A DNA stretch of 64,000 nt, taken from positions 4,154,001 through 4,218,000 of the forward strand of contig CM074765.1 in the NCBI GenBank assembly GCA_037355855.1, given 5' to 3'. The translations under genes were made by a program, and so were the position numbers. Within the stretch, counting starts at the first letter, position 1; each line of letters begins with the position of its first letter. The stretch is from Pseudo-nitzschia pungens. Lineage: Eukaryota > Bacillariophyta > Bacillariophyceae > Bacillariales > Bacillariaceae. Shown here in pieces: positions 35,312-46,506 of this stretch. The notes under the pieces are model-generated. The model did not search any database, had not been told where the DNA came from, and saw only the letters and a program-made list of their open reading frames with translations.

Positions 35312-36169
35312 ATGCAGGTTTTGCTTCCGACGATGACAAAGACAACAACAACAAATCTCTTCCAGCTACAGCGCTTGCTCGTGCTTCCGCTGCTCTTGGT
35401 GTTCTGCGGAACGGCCGCGGCCTTTTTGTCTCCCGATACGGGTACCTCGGGGTTGCCGGGCAGGAAGAGCCAGAGCCCGGCGCCCCACAGAACGACAATG
35501 ACAGTAGCAGCAGCAGCACTGGGAGACTACTCGATCGAGCTCGAACGACCGCTGGGAATGATCCTCGAGGAGCGAGACGACGGCGGGTCCAGCGGCGTCA
35601 GGGTCCAGAGCGTCGTCAGGGACGCGGAAACCGCCGGGAGCGCCTGGAAGACGGGAAGGATCGCTCCCGGCGACGTCTTGCTGGCCATCGACGGGGTCGA
35701 CGTATCGAGGTCGGATTTCGAGACGGTCATGGAACTCCTGACGACTGCCACAACCGCAACGACAACCCTGGTCCTGGGGGACGGCCTGGGACGGTTCGAC
35801 ATGCCTCCGAACGTTCTCAAGCGATTGGAAACTCCGGAGGACGCCATGATGATCGACGCTGTGGTCCGAGAGGCCGTCCGGCAAATCCGGCGGGACGGGC
35901 GTCTCGGCGACGTCCTCAGGGTGGAGGTCATTGTGGGTGCCGGGGTGGTCCAGCAACAACAAACAACGCAAAAGCGGGGAATGGTTCGGTTCTTTGCCAT
36001 TTTTTCGACCGACGGCGTCTCGACGTACAGTTGCAACGTTTCTGCGACGGGGGTCGAGAACGACAGCAGCAATACCATTCGCATCGTGTCGCTGTCGTGC
36101 GCCAAGGACGAGGGACTTGGACGCACCTACGATCTGATACAAGAAGAAGAAACGAGCAAAGCGCAATAA
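35312..36169 (+). CDS. plastid-targeted PDZ-domain protein
   Basis: The ATG at 35312 (or 35333) gives 285 residues. The signal peptide is LLVLPLLLVFCGTAAA followed by FLSP, a textbook diatom plastid junction, then a basic transit stretch. Residues ~72-160 form a PDZ-like fold: a YSIELERPLGMILEE opening, VQSVVRDAETAGSAWKTG, then IAPGDVLLAIDGVDV, a typical PDZ loop and strand. A helical segment (TPEDAMMIDAVVREAVRQIRR) and a strand-rich C-terminus follow. There is no protease domain, so it is more likely an adaptor or assembly factor than a DegP/CtpA enzyme. It is divergent from the gene at 34593, and its 3' end lies 173 bases from the next convergent gene. Confidence 0.75.
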   Translation: MQVLLPTMTKTTTTNLFQLQRLLVLPLLLVFCGTAAAFLSPDTGTSGLPGRKSQSPAPHRTTMTVAAAALGDYSIELERPLGMILEERDDGGSSGVRVQSVVRDAETAGSAWKTGRIAPGDVLLAIDGVDVSRSDFETVMELLTTATTATTTLVLGDGLGRFDMPPNVLKRLETPEDAMMIDAVVREAVRQIRRDGRLGDVLRVEVIVGAGVVQQQQTTQKRGMVRFFAIFSTDGVSTYSCNVSATGVENDSSNTIRIVSLSCAKDEGLGRTYDLIQEEETSKAQ

Positions 36170-36342
36170 CCACAACACTGCATATTATAATATCTGTTTG
36201 TTATTATATACAGTACTCCTTACAGATTTCTTGTTTGTTGAATGTCTCTACAGACGTTTACTGTTTTCTCCTGCTTTTGTTGCGTTTCCTTTCGTTTGGT
36301 TCGGTTTCACTCACCGACTCACTCGCGGCCCTACGGCAGTGG

Positions 36343-37943
36343 CTACCGCAATGCCCCCGGCAATGGCTCCGGTTCCAGCACCAACCAGGTCGTAAAGGTC
36401 TTTCCGTGTACCTTGGGGAGGTCCGGATCGAGGCCGTACTTCTCGGGATCGTCGAGGGCGTGGGCAATCCGCATGCCCCGCGTCCTGGCAATCGCGGTCA
36501 ACGCCCGGCTGATGAAGAGCTCGTTCTCAACCAGGGACGCCTCCGTTTTCGATCCCCGACCAATGAGGCTGTAGCCGACCACGATAGGGGTGCTGCTACA
36601 GCCGTGATCATCGGTATCGTTGTTTTCGGTGTCGGTGTCGGCGTCGGTGTCGGCGTCGTTGTCGTTGTCGTTGCTGTCGTCTGCGTGCTCGTCCCCCAAC
36701 CGCAGCAGGGCCGACGACATCATGTTGACGATGTGGGGAGCGTATCCCGCGCAACCGTCAAAGTAATACCCGGTGAATTCGACTCTCGCAAAGGCTCCCT
36801 GCTGCCGCCGCTGCGGCTCCGAATCGCAAGCATCCGCGGCGATCGCCGCCGCCTTGGACAGGGCCTCGGATGCCGTGGCGTGGACGACGTTGGAATCCGG
36901 CAAGAGACCTCCCCCGGATAGCCGGAGGGCGGCGCAGGTCGATGCGTGACGGTTGGCGACGTAGCACCGGGAAGGATCCAGCCGCTGCTTTTGAATCAGT
37001 GCCGATGCGGTCCGGCCGTCGGGTCCGTCCAGAAAAAAGGCGTTGGAGGAGGACGACGACAGGCGATGACGACACCGACGGTGATTGTTCTCGTCCGTTG
37101 TTGTTGTTGCTGCTGCCCCTGCCGTTCGCAGTACAAGATCAACCGCGCAAAGGCCTCGTTGTGGAGGTCCTTGAACCGCAGGTGGTCGTCCGTAAAGTCG
37201 GTGGGATCGTATTGTTCCTCGTACTGCTCGCGGACCCTGAGCAGGCCCTCCAGCTCGGCGCGTTCGGAGTCCGTGAGAGCATCGGCATGGGCATCGACAT
37301 GGGCATCGACATTCGCAACTACTTCTTCGTCTGGTTTTGATTTTGATTTTGCTTTTGCGTTTCCTTCTTCTTTAATGGTTCGTTTTGTTTCGGCCTTGGC
37401 TTCCAGCACGGAGATACGATGTTCCCGGCGCGCCGCTTTTTGCAGACGCTGTTCCATTTGATCGACGCGCTTCTGCCGCGCCGCTTGTTCCCGCTCGGCG
37501 AGTGCTTGCGATCGTGTTTGTGTTCGGGAATGCGAGTTGTTGTCGCTGCCGTTGTCATTGCCATTGCCATTGCCATTGCCATTGCCATTGCCATTGCTTT
37601 CCCTGCCATTGTCATTCGTTCCGCTGCCAGGGCCGAATGATGCACTCTTCGGTCCGGACTCCCGTCGCAATCGGCCCGCTGCCAGTGCCAACGCGATCGT
37701 CGTCGATCGGCGAGGGGGAGAGGCCGAATCACTGCGGAATGCAATCGATCGTGTCCTCGATCTCGTCCCCGCTGTCGTGAAAGTGGCGGTAAGCCCTGGG
37801 ATCGAAGACAAGGAAAAGGCTTCGGTACACGTAGTAATGTCCAAGAGGGACATATTCCCAAAGAGGCATAAGACCAGCACGGCATTTGTTGCTACCCGTA
37901 CCGGACCGAACGAGTTCCCGGGCTTCCGTTTTGGAGGGCCCAT
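36343..37943 (-). CDS. plastid-type preprotein, conserved-looking hypothetical
   Basis: The ATG at 37943 and stop at 36343 are joined by one frame correction, giving about 533 residues. The N-terminus has a hydrophobic segment (VATNAVLVLCLFGNMSLLDI) ending TEAFSLSS, a plausible plastid junction. An Asn-Gly repeat (plus strand (GCCATT)n near 37559-37598), a coiled-coil-like REQAARQKRVDQMEQRLQKA segment and a Gln run follow. The C-terminal half reads AFFLDGPDGRTASALIQKQR, CYVANRHASTCAALRLSGGG, GYYFDGCAGYAPHIVNMMSS, and ends KVHGKTFTTWLVLE. The glycine-rich motifs suggest a nucleotide- or cofactor-binding fold (methyltransferase-like at best), but I cannot name it. The frame changes inside the CAA run near 37085-37110, where one base appears missing. 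Confidence 0.6.
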
Positions 37944-37982
37944 GGAACAGTTGTCGCGTCGTTCCTTCGAGTGGAGTGGAAT

Positions 37983-38007
37983 GGATTGGATTGGATTGGA
38001 TTGGATT
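37983..38007. repeat. (GGATT)5 pentanucleotide microsatellite
   Basis: Five copies just upstream of the minus-strand gene starting at 37943, in its likely 5' leader. Confidence 0.85.
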
Positions 38008-38308
38008 CAATAGCTTTGAATTCTTGCCGAAGAACCGTGGATGCGGGCTGAGACAGACGGGACGGAGCGCAATTAATCAGTGTTGCAGACCGCCAGCAGA
38101 CAACTGAAGCAAGCTACTACTGCTGTTACGAAGTACGAAGTACTTCGTATTTGATATTGACTTGTCTTCGTCCGGAGCCTCGTTCGTGAACCGAAACACT
38201 ATTGGATCGCTTCATTCATTCGGAACTCGACAACGGTGGATCGGGACGTCGATCGGTTGGAAAGAAAATGCTTCTTATCAACAATCAAGAATCAACAATC
38301 AACGTTGA

Positions 38309-38395
38309 ATGCATCATGCATCATGCATTATGTATCATCCATCATGCATTAAGTTATGCATCCATCATCCATCATGCATCCATCAATCCATGGGT
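38309..38395. repeat. ATGCATC-type minisatellite
   Basis: Repeated ATGCATCATGCAT and CATCCATCATGC units with small variations. The units are self-complementary (ATGCAT). Confidence 0.75.
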
Positions 38396-39601
38396 CGGAT
38401 TGTTCGTCGTACGTAGTCACGAGTATTGAATGAGTCACGACCTAATGAACATGCCTCCTGGCTGATTGAGAAAAGAACTTTAGCTGTCAAATCAACAACG
38501 AGTAAGGTTTACTTCGTAGCCCGTAAGATTACGGTAAGGCTTACTTGTGGTGTATCGAGCAGGGGTATGACCCCTGTATCGAGGAGGATCATATAAGCCT
38601 CAAGTCAAGAAGCACCATTGCAAGCACCATAGCAAGAAGGTTAATAACATCAAAGTAGTAGTACTAGTAGTAGTACTAATACCAGTAGTAGTACGGGCGG
38701 TAGTACTAGTACCAATACTCCTACTAGTACTACTAGTACCACCAGCAGTAATAGCAGAACTATTAGAAGTAGTAGTAGCAGCTGCAAAGAAACAACAGGA
38801 TTAAATTTATTTGGATACACCAGTAACCCAGACCCCACAGTCAGCAATACTAAACCTGTAAGCAAGCAAGCACACGACACTGAATACAACAAATCAGAGT
38901 GCTTCTATTTCTGCTGGTGGCTGTTGGTGGTGTTCATCATCTTGCTAGCATTACGAGTACTAGTTTTATCACATGTCAATTCATTGGTCCAAACTTCTCG
39001 TTTTACCAGTACCGGTACCGGTAGGCCAAACGTAATGGGAGGTTCGTCTTGTTAATGAGTTTTTGGTGTGGATGCGTTCTTCTTATCATCATTTTTCCCG
39101 ATAAAAATAATATGGTCCACGCTTGTAACATTAAACCGGAAATTCTCCATGCAACTCTAAATGTTGGAAAACATGGGTATGTTGGAAAAGATTCGGGTGT
39201 GTTCGAAATCGATGTAACCTTAAGTAACAAAAATGGGGGCAATAGTCATAATTTGTAGAACCTTCAAGGATCAAGCGCCGAAGGTATGCTTGTGATACGG
39301 AAATTCGGCAACTTATGACTGTTCTACTTTAAAAACGTGTTCAACGTCACATGATTTGTTGTCGGGTTTGTTTGCCCATCCATTCCGACATCCGGTTCCC
39401 ATGATCTTGTATCGGATTGCTTCCAATTCTTTCCCTTTGACCGAGAAATCACTATCAACGCTGTCGCTTCACATCAAAATATTATTATTTCATTTTATTC
39501 TATTTTATTTGTCTCGACGAAAGGCAGATGCCTAAAAGCCACAGCGCACATTCACTCCTACACGCAACAGCAACAGCAACAGCAACTACAGTACCGATAC
39601 C

Positions 39602-41967
39602 ATGAGCGTGTGCGTCAAAGAAGGCCAGAGCTTCATCCAGTGCCGGGTCATGGATGAAGCCGGGGCGTGCACCTCCTGTCCGGAACTGGAAGGCGACTTT
39701 CTGACGACCTTTCCCGACTTAATCTACGCCGACTTTATGATGCAATCGCTGCCGGGTACCGCCCCCGGCTTTTGTGACGCCGCCCAGAAAAACATGTGCG
39801 AGCAGTACGATTCCAACACGTGCTGCTGCCGCAAGGACTTTGACGCCTGGCAGAAATGTTTGGTCCAGCAGGACGCCTCCCCGCTTGCGCTTCTGGACAC
39901 GCCCTGCTCCGGATCCTGCGGGCCGCCACCACCGCCTCCCAGCCAGTGCCAGACCGAGGGAACCAAGTACGTCCAGTGCCGGGCGATGGATCCGGGGGGC
40001 CAGTGCGCGGCCTCGGCCTGTCCGGCCGTCGACATGAGCACCCTCATGACGGACTTTCCCATGGCCCTCAAGCAACAATTCTCCCGGACGCAGGCCTCGA
40101 CGTCGTTGACCAGTCCGGAATTTTGTCCCGCGGCCCAGAATGGCATCTGCGCCGACTACGCCAACAATGCGTGCTGCTGCGAGCCGGAGTTTGGGGCCTG
40201 GCAGTCCTGTCTGGTGGAAAAGGATTTTTCTCCCGAGCTTGGAGTCCCCGTGCCGTGCACCGTTTCTTGCCAGGCGTCCAAGGGAGGAGGCGGTGGCGGA
40301 GGTGGTGGTGGCGGAAGCACCATTATAATTGTCATTGTCGTCCTCATCGTATTGGCGGCAGGAGTTGGGGGAGGGGCTTTTTTCGTGCTGCGCAAGCGCC
40401 GGGCTGCTCTGAACAATCGAAGCATGGGCATGGACGCCGACGACCTTCGACGACTACGGATCTCCAAAAAAGAGAAAACCATCGAAGCATCAAGACGAAA
40501 AGCAAGGGGGGATCATGAGTTCAATCCTTTCGGTCTTTGGCAAGAAAAACCAGGAACGCAAGGACGGTGGCAGCAGAGGCAATCACGGGGATTCCCGGTC
40601 GAATCGTCGCCGGGGCAACCGAAATGCCGGCGACGACAACTATGGCGACGATTATGACAACGCCGATTACGACGATCTCGACGAAGAATACCAGGGCTCG
40701 AACCGAGGAACACCCGGCAGACGAACCCCCAAGACTCCCAATAGCCGCAAGAAGAGCATGCGAAAGAGCAGTAACAACGGAAGCCGAATGGATCACGACG
40801 GTTTCCACGGAAGCGACAGCCACCCCACGGATCTGTCTCTGTCCGACGAATCGGAGATGGATCGCAGAGATAGAGATCGACAATCTCCGTCCAAGCGAAA
40901 CAACGACAAGAACAATGGTCGAAACAACAGGAACCAGAACAAGAAGGATCGATTTCAGGATGACGACAGCATCGAAAACGATTATGGTGACAACGACAGC
41001 TACAACGATGGCAACGGGACCAACCGCAACCTGGCCCGTGCCCGAGAAAGGAAGCGAGCCCTCGAGAACAGCCGCAACAAGAGCCGATCGAGTTACCGCA
41101 AAAACAATAGTCGACTATCCCGACGACGACATTTCGGAACTGGGCCAGACGGACCACGTCGACAACATCGATGACTCGCCATTGTCGCCGCGATCGCCAA
41201 CGTCGGATTCGCTGCCCTCCAAGATCAAGACGACCCGCAAGATTTCTTCCCGCGAGCTCAAGCACCTCCTCAAGGACCGTGAGGAGAGCAACCGCCGGTT
41301 GACCGTCATGGAGGACGAGGTGGCGGACATCGAGCGGCAGCTGGTCATTACCAACCGGGAGGCCGACGAGCTACGGAGGGAGCGGGAGGCCCAGGCCCGC
41401 CGGATAGCCGAGCTCGAGAAACAAAACGAGCGCCTCCAGAAACGGAACAGCAATCCAAAGGCTAGCAGCAATCGCCGGGATGCAAGCGAGCGCAGCATTG
41501 ACACGTACAACGATAGTGCCGGTGGCGACGACAACAGCAGCTATTCCAACAACAAACGACCAAAGGGCAAGGCCAGCCGGTCCAAGGCCAGTCGGAGGGA
41601 CTACGGAGAGGACATTGACGCCGCGTCGTCGCACTCCCGTTCTACCTCCAATAACAATCATAACAATTTCCAGGACTCTTTCCGCCGCAGCAACAGTCGG
41701 ACCCGAATGCCGGCCCGGGACCGATCCCGGTCGAAGTCCGGCAGGACGCTGGAACGCGTCGGCTCGAGGAGGCCCCAGTCCCGGAGTCCCTCGTCGACCC
41801 GGAGCCTCGGAAAGCAGGCCTCGAGCCTGCGGAGGGAGGCGAGCCGGGAAAAGCTCGACCGGGATGGAAGTCGACGGGGCGGGCTCACCAGCGAGCGATC
41901 GTCGTCCAACATCCGCAAGACGCGGTCCCGATCGCCGCGGTCCTACCTCCGCGACGACGACTTCTAG
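39602..41967 (+). CDS. membrane protein with tandem 12-Cys modules and long charged cytosolic tail
   Basis: About 787 residues after two frame corrections. Residues 4-106 and 116-223 are two copies of one module. Each has twelve Cys in the same order: single Cys, CR, C-x(2 or 4)-C, FC-x-AAQ, a CCC triplet, AWQ-x-C and PC-x(2)-SC. An 11-Gly linker leads to one helix (~241-263) and FFVLRKRR. A long tail rich in Arg, Asp, Ser and Asn includes a coiled-coil-like part (KHLLKDREESNRRLTVMEDE onward) and an RS-rich end. No signal peptide precedes the first module, so an upstream exon may be missing. The frame moves +1 at G6 (40506-40511) and again at A5 (41100-41104); removing one base at each gives ARGIMSSILSVFGKK and SYRKTIVDYPDDD. 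Probably a surface or endomembrane protein; partner unknown. Confidence 0.7.
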
Positions 41968-42720
41968 AGAAAGAACCACAAGTAGCGAGAACCATGGTGA
42001 CATGGTGACAGGGAGCAACCGTTCGGATGGGTTGGCAACGCTACCAACGATATGTATTGCTAGTACACATACACGTAGTAGTGCCGGCGCAACCTTTGTT
42101 CCCAGTGACTCAGTGACGCTTAAATACCGCCTTCGTGCTTCGTGTTTTGAAATTCATAACATCATTACTGTAAATTTGTATTGCATAATAAACAACGACC
42201 AATCTCAATTCACAATGCACAATGGGGAATAACTAATGCAACCAAACAAACAATGTTAGTGCGGTAGATGAATCCATGTCGAGATGACTTGTGCTTATTC
42301 GTTTCAATACAGTAAGGAAATGCAGAATCACAGATACGTATGCCCTTTCCGAAACGATTCTTATTCGCAGCGGAATACATGTGATCCCTTGATAGTTTCG
42401 ATTGGAATGAAAGTGGAATCAAAACAGTTATTGGTAGGATAAACCAGCAGAGAGAAGCATTCCGGACAAGTCCCGGTTGCACCGTACAAGTCTTTTTGTT
42501 TCGTGGAGCACTTCGGATTCCATTCCATTCAATTCACATTTTTTCCTCCAGTTACTGTATAGATAGCGCGTCCTTCCCGCGAGTGAATCCGGATGCTGTC
42601 GATTCCCGTCAAGCTGCCAATGCCTGTGGTCCGCATCGGATCGCATTCCATCGCATCGGATCGCATCGGATCGCATCGTCTCTCTTTGTGTGCGTTCTAG
42701 CTCGCATGGTCGTTCGGTCG
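41968..42720. other. convergent 3' region, no gene seen
   Basis: The spacer holds the 3' regions of both flanking genes and a (GGATC/GCATC)n-like run at ~42640-42680 (ATCGCATCGGATCGCATCGG). No gene supported. Confidence 0.5.
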
Positions 42721-43768
42721 TCACTGCTGCTTGGGTTTCGGCTTGCTGCTTCTGCTCGGTTTGCCGGTCACTGCCCGCACCAGCGCCGAAAACACCTTGA
42801 CGGACCAGAACAGGTTCAGGCCGTACGCTAGGTGCAGGCCGATCACAACCCTCCACAATCCATTGCACTCCCTCCAGTCGTCGCAGGACCTCCACAGGTC
42901 CACCAGGCCGAGGCCGTATCCAACCACCCGCGTCGACAAGAACGCGAGGGCGAATCCGACCGAGGTTCCAACGTACAGAATCGATTCTTTTTTGCCGGTG
43001 GCCGCTAGGAACCACCGCAGATGCAAGAGGGGCGTCGAGACCTCCGTGAGGGACAACCAGGCAAAGGGCTTTCGAAAGTACGTCCCCCACAACACAAAGT
43101 GGGTAACAGGCGATGAAAATCGTGTGGTGGATCAGGGATCCGAGATCCGGGTGGGACCGGCGGTGCCAGACCAGCCAACAGAGATCCCACTGCAGGTAAC
43201 CGACAAAGAGACTGGCAAAGACCACGGGGTGCGACGAAAAGCAATCGATGCGAATGTCGATCCTCTTGATCCACCCCTCGGAGGGAGGATCGTACCTCGG
43301 CCACTCAGCGAAACAGAGAAAACTTCCTACCGACAGCAGCGACGCGTTTACAATGGCCAGGAGGCGGGCCCTCCATTCCGAGGCCAGGCGGAGGCGTTCG
43401 GCTTGTAAGTCCGCTTCGTTCGTCGTCGTCGTATCGGAACCCACCAACCACACCGAGAGCGACGGCTGGAGGAGTCCCCCGAACAGTCGAAGGATGCCGT
43501 ACAAAATCCCGTAGGCCAACATGGTGTTCGATACGAAGCGAGAGACGTTGCAGGTTGGATCACTGACCTGGAGTACGTGGTTCCAAAAAAGCGGCAGGAA
43601 ACTGACCAGCGCACACTCGACGAGCTTGCGAATGGCGCTTGCATCCCGGACGGGACGGTGACCGCCGTTCTTGCCAGTGGATGCAGATGCCCCATTGGAG
43701 GACGATCCATTGCTATCCCCGTTGCTGGCAGTGGAACCGTTGGCTTCCGTCTCGGGCTGTGTTGCCAT
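42721..43768 (-). CDS. TLC (TRAM-LAG1-CLN8) domain membrane protein
   Basis: The ATG at 43768 and stop at 42721 give 348 residues after one correction. The N-terminal 45 residues are Ser/Asn/Gly-rich. Several helices follow (VSFLPLFWNHVLQV, MLAYGILYGILRLFGGLL, AIVNASLLSVGSFLCFA, VVFASLFVGYLQWDLCWLV). The TLC signature is HPDLGSLIHHTIFIAVTH with WLSLTEVSTPLLHLRW; the HH pair and the E-x-S/T segment are the conserved positions. The TLC family includes ceramide synthases and lipid-handling proteins of the ER and plasma membrane. The length and lack of a homeodomain suit a TLCD-like member better than a ceramide synthase. The frame shifts at GG 43109-43110 (one base too many), and the join restores the motif. 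Confidence 0.75.
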
Positions 43769-44384
43769 GGCTTTGCAAGAGGATAAGCAAGTGATGGCAG
43801 AAAGGTGTAAACTGTAAACTGTAAATCATGGAGCGCTTGATGATAAGTTGCGTCCAAAAAGATCCGATTGGATCGGATTGTGGATGCCGACCCGACGTCG
43901 TAACTCGGTGTGTACGGTAAGGTTTACCGTAAGGTATGAGACAGTCCTCAGATTGAGATCTGACTTGACACTGAACACGTGAAAGAAACTCCCCGACAGA
44001 TTGGATGATTCTCCGGCTTTGGCGCTCAAAGCGAGCAACAAGCGTTGGAAAGAAACAAAAATTACTAAAAAACAGAAGTGAGAATCGGTACCGCAAATCG
44101 CACGTGTCAATACCTACGAAAGATATGTATATCTCATACTATTATAGAGTAGATAGAGTAGATATAAGTACGGTAGCATGGTAACCTTAATTATGACTAG
44201 GTTTCCATTCTGATGATCTACACTGCCACATTGTCCCTTTTCAGTATCATTTTCCTAGAAAAGTACTGATCATCACTTCCACTGCTCAGGAGCATGAGTC
44301 ATTAGGGGCTACGCATTCTATCTTTACCTTTATCAGTTCCGAGATACTCCATGCCATCAGCCACAAATTCCGGTCGGCCGAAAG
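43769..44384. other. intergenic between two minus-strand genes, no gene seen
   Basis: Contains the 5' region of the TLC gene and the 3' region of the CobW gene. A GGTAAGGTTTACC-type inverted word lies at 43916-43930. Confidence 0.5.
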
Positions 44385-46506
44385 CTACGCGGTTGCCGCA
44401 GCTGCAGCTGCAGTAGCGGCCGCTTCTTTCATCGATTGCTTTAGTGATTCGAGCTTTTGCCGGTATTCGTCCATTTCGTCGTCGGTCAGCAGGCAACCCT
44501 CGAGGGCCTCCTCGATGGCGGCCTGGCGCAGGTCGACGCCGATGAAAACCAGTTCCTGCCGCCGGTCCCCGAATTCCTCCGTGACAAAGTCTTCCCTGAG
44601 GATCCGCTGGCACTCCTTCGGGTTCTGGGTGATGTCAAAGAACTCCTCCATGGTCCCCCTCGGGAGGGACGCCCAGAACGGGCCGGCCGCCTGGATGCCG
44701 ACGTGCTTTCCGGCGTGGCTCCAGTACATGGACCGGTCGTGTCGCCAGGGATCGGCCAGGAGTCCCTCCCAGGCGGTGGGTGCGATCCAGCAAAATCCCT
44801 TGGAACGGAGGACGCCGACAAAGGGACTGGTCCGCTCCGCATCGTTGTCGTTGTCGTAGTCCGTTCCTTCCTCGATCCCGTACCCGGTGTGGGCGGCGTC
44901 CCTCAGGAGGGCAACGTCGAGCTCGTCCTTGATGGGGATCGGCCAGTCGAAAATCAGCTTGGCCAACCGCTTGGCGTGAAAGGGACGGGTGGCCTTGTAA
45001 ACGAAGCTCGAGATTCCCAGGTTGGCCAGCGTGGTGTCTCCCGCGTGATCGTGCGAATGCGAGTGGGAGTGGGAGGGATCCGTGCAGTCGGGATCGTCGC
45101 AAGAGTCGTGATCGTGATCGTGAGAATGCGAGTGGGAATGCGAGTGAGAATGAGTATGAGAATGAGACGGATCCGTACAGTCCGGATCTTCGCAAGCGCT
45201 GTGATCGTGGGAGTGCGAATGGGAATGAGATGGATCCGTGCAGTCTGGGTCGTTGCAAGCGTCGTGATCGTGCGAATGGGAATGAGATGGATCCGCGCAG
45301 TCCGGATCGTCGCAATCAACGTGATCGTGCGAATGGGAGTGGGAGTGAGAATCCGAATCCGAATCCTGGTGCGAGTCTGCGTGAGCATGTTCGTGAGAAT
45401 GCGAGCGCGAGTCCGAGTCCGAGTCCGAGTGCAACCGATTGCGATCGAGATCTTGGTCCGGGGCAGGATCGTGCTCCGCCGTCGCCGTCTGCGGCGGCGG
45501 CGTCGACGCCGGCAACCCCAGCAGCTTCGAGGCCGAGATCGTCCCGTGGCTCGTTACCAGGAGCTCCGCATCCGCGTTGAGGCTCTGCGCCATGCTCCTG
45601 GCGACCTCCACCTTTTCGTCGCCCGCCAGGTCTTTCTTGTTGACCACCACCAGATCGGCCGCCTCGACCTGCTCCGCCAGCAGGTAGGCCACCTGCTTGT
45701 TGCCGGAGCAGTCCTTCAGGGTTGCCAAGGGTTTCCCCTCTGCCGAGCCATCCCTCGCGGTCCCTCAGGACGTCGTAGGTCATGTAATCGCCCCCAAAGG
45801 TGGTGGCATCGACCAGCGTCACGATGCGGCCCAGCTCGGCCGAAGCGGTGACCAGCGGGTGCGAGTTCTTGGCCAGCACCTCCCGCCACTGGTTGCGGAT
45901 CGCCAGGGGATCGGCCACGCCCGAGAGCTCGACCACAATGGCGTCGTACGGAGGACGTGCAGCGGGTGTTGCAGAATCAGAAGCAGAATCAGAAGCAACG
46001 GAGGCCCGGTTTCGTCTTCGTCGCCGCCGTCGCTTGCCGACGGGCCGGCCGTCGCCGGGGCTGCTGCTCGTGCTCTGGGCGGTGGTGGTTCTCGGCACGA
46101 GAAGCGCATCGATCGAGTCGAACAGTTCTCCGGCAAGGGAACAGCAGGCGCATCCGTTCTGGAGTTCGACAATGTCGCCGTCGTTGTTGTTGCTTCCGAG
46201 AACGGCCGGTGGGACGAAGACGACGACGACAACGACGACGAGTCGGTGGATTTCGATCCGTCGTCCCTCTGCGCAATCAGCTTGGCGTCGATGTTGACGC
46301 TCGCCACGTCGTTGACAATCACCCCCACGCGAACGTCCTCCTTGTTTTCCAAAACGTGCTTGAGTGTCGTGGTTTTTCCGCTACCCAGGAATCCCTGCCA
46401 GCAGGTGCACGGGGATCTTTGGCGGCGACGAATGTTGTTGCTGGTTGTTGTTGTTGGTGGTGGTGGTGGACGAGGAGGAGGAGACGGCACCCGCGCTGGC
46501 ATGCAT
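44385..46506 (-). CDS. CobW/COG0523 (ZNG1-like) metallochaperone GTPase with His-rich repeat block
   Basis: About 706 residues when read from the ATG at 46506 through three single-base corrections (CCC 46393-46395, ~46185-46210, CC 45725-45726). All G3E GTPase landmarks appear in order: KIPVHLLAGFLGSGKTTTLK (P-loop), IVELQNGCACCS (the CxCC metal site), VVELSGVADP (switch II) and LVVVNKKDLAG (NKxD). A block of repeated DPDCTDPSHSHSHSHDH units follows (five versions). The CobW_C domain comes next: KATRPFHAKRLAKLIFDWP, LRSKGFCWIAP, FGDRRQELVFIGVDL and CLLTDDEMDEY. The family hands zinc, cobalt or related metals to client enzymes using GTP. The His/Asp/Cys block is probably a metal-binding or storage segment. 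No organelle signal is obvious. Confidence 0.85.
45040..45420 (-). repeat. coding repeats for His/Ser/Asp/Cys-rich metal-binding block
   Basis: About five imperfect copies of a unit encoding D-x-D-C-x-D-P-(SH)n-DH, with differing (SH)n lengths. They are coded by a (GAATGC/GAGTGG)-type microsatellite. Confidence 0.85.

Larger units (their letters stand above)
37944..39601. other. intergenic with simple repeats, no gene seen
   Basis: Holds GGATT x5 at 37983-38007, an (ATCATGCAT)-like run at 38309-38395, an ACTAGT island at 38655-38770 and a GGTAAGATTAC cluster near 38495-38545. The stretch 39535-39601, just upstream of the next start, is open in frame back to a stop at 39533 but has no ATG. 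An upstream exon with a signal peptide is therefore possible. Confidence 0.5.

Noticed and set aside
44457..45851. Long plus-strand open frame (~464 codons)
   Set aside because: Antisense of the CobW gene; its Arg/Val/Met runs mirror the His-rich repeat.
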